A DNA stretch of 8,724 bases from Pseudomonas sp. (lineage in GTDB: Bacteria; Pseudomonadota; Gammaproteobacteria; Pseudomonadales; Pseudomonadaceae). The translations under genes were made by a program, and so were the position numbers. Every line of letters starts with the position of its first letter. Position 1 is the first letter of the stretch. The notes under the pieces are model-generated. The model saw nothing but the letters and a program-made list of their open reading frames with translations, was not told the DNA's origin and ran no database searches. Of this stretch, positions 6,169 through 8,724 are shown one piece after another. The DNA is taken from contig JAURXE010000559.1 in NCBI GenBank assembly GCA_030654635.1, forward strand, positions 1 to 8,724, given 5' to 3'.

Positions 6169-6241
6169 ACCGGAGCGGATGTCAAAAACGCCCCCCTGTG
6201 GAACGATGCCCGCGCCATTACTCAGCACCAGAGACCAACCC

Positions 6242-7105
6242 ATGGGCGCATCTTGGCGCGGCAGTCTTTACGCCCTGTTACTGCTTAGCACGTGGGCCGG
6301 CGCCGATACCGCGCCACCGGTGGCGTTACAGGCCAATCAGCTGCACTTCATCAGCGCCAACGCAGAATTTACCTTGCTGCATGAGATGGGCCACTTACTG
6401 ATCAATGAGCTGCAACTGCCAGTACTCGGACGCGAAGAAGACGCCGCCGACCAGCTGGGCTTTATGGGCTTATTTCTGCTGGCCGAGCGACAACGCGACG
6501 CTGATTTCTACGCCAAATTGCTCGACGTGGCCGACTACTGGCGGCTCGAGTGGCAAAGGCCCAAGCGGCCTGACGAAGAAGTCTATCCTTGGGACAGTCA
6601 TGGCCTGGACGCGCAGCGTTTTTACAATATCGCCTGCCTGGCCTATGGCAGCGACCCCGAACACCTGGAATGGATCATCAGCGCCACAGGTTTGCCCGAT
6701 GAACGAGCATTTGACTGTCCGGAGGAATATCAGCAGGTCGCACACGCGGTTAACTGGCTTGAGCAACACTTTCGCCGTCCTGCCGCAACACCGATCCAAC
6801 ATCGCATCCAGGTTATTTATGATCAACCACCGCCAAGTCTCCCTCATGGCGAGCAAATACTCGCCATGGTGCGCGCCAGCGGCGAACTGGAAACCGTGGC
6901 CAAACGTGCCAGTGAAACCTTTGCACTGCCGCGCGGACTAACCCTGCGACTGACCAGTTGCGGTGCCGACGATGCCTGGTACAACCGTCACAGCGGCGAA
7001 CTCACCCTGTGCTATGAGCGCCTTGCACACTTTCAACAATTAGCCCAACAACTGCCCCGACTGCGTGCCGGTGAGACCCAACAGATCAACCCGGCACCAC
7101 GCTAG
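6242..7105 (+). CDS. Exported putative zinc metallopeptidase (DUF4344 type)
   Basis: This encodes 287 residues from the ATG at 6242. Residues 1-21, MGASWRGSLYALLLLSTWAGA, form a classical signal peptide with an AGA-type cleavage site, so the mature protein is periplasmic or secreted. The zincin motif HEMGH is at 47-51. LPVLGREEDAADQLG follows at 59-73, where an acidic residue probably supplies the third zinc ligand. Four cysteines (in IACLAYG, DCPEEY, TSCGADD and LCYERL) could form disulfides in the periplasm. An in-frame ATG at 6179 has GGAG only three bases away and would bury the signal peptide behind 21 residues, so 6242 is preferred; AGAGA lies about eight bases before it. Substrates are unknown. 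Position after HopJ may be coincidental: 73 bases separate them and no terminator is visible between. Confidence 0.85.
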   Translation: MGASWRGSLYALLLLSTWAGADTAPPVALQANQLHFISANAEFTLLHEMGHLLINELQLPVLGREEDAADQLGFMGLFLLAERQRDADFYAKLLDVADYWRLEWQRPKRPDEEVYPWDSHGLDAQRFYNIACLAYGSDPEHLEWIISATGLPDERAFDCPEEYQQVAHAVNWLEQHFRRPAATPIQHRIQVIYDQPPPSLPHGEQILAMVRASGELETVAKRASETFALPRGLTLRLTSCGADDAWYNRHSGELTLCYERLAHFQQLAQQLPRLRAGETQQINPAPR

Positions 7106-7146
7106 CCGATACATGCCTTCGCGCAAGGCCACCGCACTGGCGTTGC

Positions 7147-7152
7147 TATACT
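7147..7152 (+). promoter_or_regulatory. Candidate -10 element for the GGDEF sensor gene
   Basis: TATACT, in the context GCTATACTG, matches five of six consensus bases and lies 31 bases before the ATG at 7184. No good -35 is found at 16-18 bases upstream, so this is only a weak suggestion. Confidence 0.3.
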
Positions 7153-7183
7153 GCCCCTGCATCCCGACCGGATACCCTTTGGT

Positions 7184-8724
7184 ATGACCTTACGCAAACG
7201 CCTGCTTTGGTTATTCAGCCCATTACTAGCACTAACGTTGGTGTTTGCTTATGGCCTGTCGGAACGCATTTTACTCAGCCGCTTCGATGTACAAGACCGT
7301 GTTCTGCTGCTCAATGATGTCGAGCGCCTGCGCAGTCGTCTGGACACCCTGCTGACACGTAACCTCGACCTGCTCAAGACTTACGCCGAGTGGGATGACA
7401 GCTACGAGTTTATGCAAGGCAAGTACCCGGATTTCGTGCGCAGCAATATGGACGAACAATCCCTGGCCTTGCTCGGCTTCGACTTTATGATTTACCTCGA
7501 CCTCAACGGCCAGGTGGTGACCGAGCAATGGCAACCACCGGAGCTGGAGGAAATGCTCAGCGTCGGTAGCCTGCGCCCTAGCAGTTACGAGAGTCTGCGC
7601 AGCGACATACTGCAACTGGGCAAACAACTCGCAGAGCAAAGTGCCGCCGAGCAAAACATAGATGGACGCGGCCAGCTGCTGATGCTGCAAGGCACCCCGC
7701 TGCTACTGAGTGCCAGCCCCATCACTAACAGTCAAAGCTACGCCGCCCCCATCGGCACCTTGATCGCCGGTCACTTTATCGATGCCGAACGTTTTGAGAG
7801 CCTGCAAAGCCAGGTTGACGGCAAGTTACAACTCACCGAGCCGGTCAGCGACACCCTGCACTGGCAAAGCTTGCCAATGCCAGTCGACAGCAGCTTGAAT
7901 GGGCTGAAAATCAGCCCGCGACGCCTGCTCGACAACCAACAGCAGCAACTCGATCTGCAGTTCAGCAACCAACTCAATCAGCCTAATTTGACGCTGCGCA
8001 TCGACGAGGGCCGCCGTTTGCGCCAAGAAGGCCAGCAGGCCATTTGGTTCTTTCTGCTGCTGACCGTCGCAGCCGGCCTGCTGGCGCTGCTGCTGATTTA
8101 TATGAGTCTGGAGTTTTGGGTCTTGCGTCGCCTGCAGCGAATTCACCGCGAGGTCACCCTGATCGGCGCCAACAGTTCACTGCCGCGCCTGACCGATCAG
8201 GGCAACGATGAACTCGGCCAGCTGGCCCGCGCCCTGAACAACATGTTCGAGCGCCTGAGCCAGAGCGAATCGCGTGAGCAACTGATTCTCGACTCGATCA
8301 ACGAAGGCTATTTTGAAGTGGATACCAGCGGCCAGCTGATCAGTGCCAACGACGCCCTGGCGAGTATTTTTGGCTACAGCCGCGGCGAGTTACGAGGCCG
8401 TAACTTCAAGCAAGTCCTTAATGAGGATGACACGCTGCGCACGCAAAACCTGCTGCAACAACTTGCCCAGGGCAGCAGCGATAACATTCTGGCCTGCCAA
8501 TTCAAACGCCGCGATGGCAGCTTCGGCCACTTTGAAGCGCGGCTGGCGGCCATGCATGACCATCAGGGAGAAATCATTGGTTGGCGCGGCATTGTTCGCG
8601 ACACCAGCGAGCAAATGGCCTATCAGAACCAACTGATCGACATGGCCTATCGCGACCCGCTAACCGGCCTAGGCAACCGCAAAGCCTTTGGCGAACAATT
8701 ACAAAGCAGCCTGGAACAAATGCA
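7184..8724 (+). CDS. Membrane-anchored CHASE4-HAMP-PAS-GGDEF protein, predicted diguanylate cyclase (truncated by window)
   Basis: 513 codons are visible and the frame is still open at the window end. The first transmembrane helix is at about 7-23 and the second at about 287-306, enclosing a periplasmic sensor of some 260 residues. LLKTYAEWDDSYEFMQGK (63-80) is the hallmark of a CHASE4 domain. After the membrane comes a HAMP-like stretch (307-360: RRLQRIHREV, then GNDELGQLARALNNMFERL). Next is a PAS domain (about 366-478: LDSINEGYFEVD, IFGYSRGELRG, RRDGSFGHFE). AYRDPLTGLGNRKAF (488-502) is the start of a GGDEF domain. The GGDEF signature itself, and any EAL domain, lie beyond the edge, so cyclase activity is inferred. 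It presumably converts a periplasmic cue into cyclic di-GMP. The ATG at 7184 is chosen because it is directly followed by the basic TLRKR and the first membrane helix; the ribosome binding site is weak. Confidence 0.9.
   Translation, partial: MTLRKRLLWLFSPLLALTLVFAYGLSERILLSRFDVQDRVLLLNDVERLRSRLDTLLTRNLDLLKTYAEWDDSYEFMQGKYPDFVRSNMDEQSLALLGFDFMIYLDLNGQVVTEQWQPPELEEMLSVGSLRPSSYESLRSDILQLGKQLAEQSAAEQNIDGRGQLLMLQGTPLLLSASPITNSQSYAAPIGTLIAGHFIDAERFESLQSQVDGKLQLTEPVSDTLHWQSLPMPVDSSLNGLKISPRRLLDNQQQQLDLQFSNQLNQPNLTLRIDEGRRLRQEGQQAIWFFLLLTVAAGLLALLLIYMSLEFWVLRRLQRIHREVTLIGANSSLPRLTDQGNDELGQLARALNNMFERLSQSESREQLILDSINEGYFEVDTSGQLISANDALASIFGYSRGELRGRNFKQVLNEDDTLRTQNLLQQLAQGSSDNILACQFKRRDGSFGHFEARLAAMHDHQGEIIGWRGIVRDTSEQMAYQNQLIDMAYRDPLTGLGNRKAFGEQLQSSLEQM

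Noticed and set aside
7271..7690. 139-codon minus-strand frame opposite the sensor gene
   Set aside because: It is antisense to the CHASE4-like region, which has clear motifs and an open frame on the plus strand.

Overview
The window looks like chromosomal DNA of a Pseudomonas-type gammaproteobacterium. The reasons are the folM-folE-folX cluster, the pairing of a DUF1244 gene with a HopJ-family gene, a pseudomonad-style long acyl-CoA dehydrogenase and the moderately high GC of the codons. I see no mobile element, CRISPR array, rRNA or tRNA. Gene families were recognised from motifs, not from a database search.

Layout. (1) 1-141 is the C-terminal end of an unrecognised plus-strand gene. (2) 261-2039, minus strand, encodes a 592-residue acyl-CoA dehydrogenase, closed by a strong terminator at 165-200. 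(3) 2265-3224, minus strand, encodes a MerR-family regulator of the CarH/LitR light-response type. Its cobalamin-like C-terminal half has lost most of the B12-binding signature. It has its own terminator at 2211-2242. (4) 3225-3771 is a 547-base divergent control region with no convincing gene. (5) 3772-5439, plus strand, is the tight operon folM-folE-folX, which makes tetrahydromonapterin from GTP. (6) 5474-5498 combines a terminator and an overlapping candidate promoter. (7) 5537-6168 is the overlapping pair DUF1244-HopJ family. (8) 6242-7105 encodes an exported putative zinc metallopeptidase (DUF4344 type). (9) 7184 to the window end is the start of a membrane sensor with CHASE4-like, HAMP, PAS and GGDEF regions, cut by the window edge.

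How the parts fit. The most interesting signal is regulatory. Three promoter regions (acyl-CoA dehydrogenase, the MerR gene and folM) each carry three TRTAYA-like boxes, spaced 0/+11/+28 in the first two and 0/+10/+28 in front of folM. Inside the array, the first two regions share a 17-base segment with 14 identities. Eleven-base spacing of direct repeats is how the light-sensing CarH regulators bind DNA. From memory, a TGTACA-like two-box motif marks the promoters controlled by the LitR-like regulators of Pseudomonas putida, whose light-induced genes include folE. My inference is a compact local regulon, probably light- or photo-oxidation-responsive: one LitR-like regulator controlling itself, a pterin-cofactor operon and a lipid-oxidising enzyme. 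The array geometry is seen directly; the light link is inferred.
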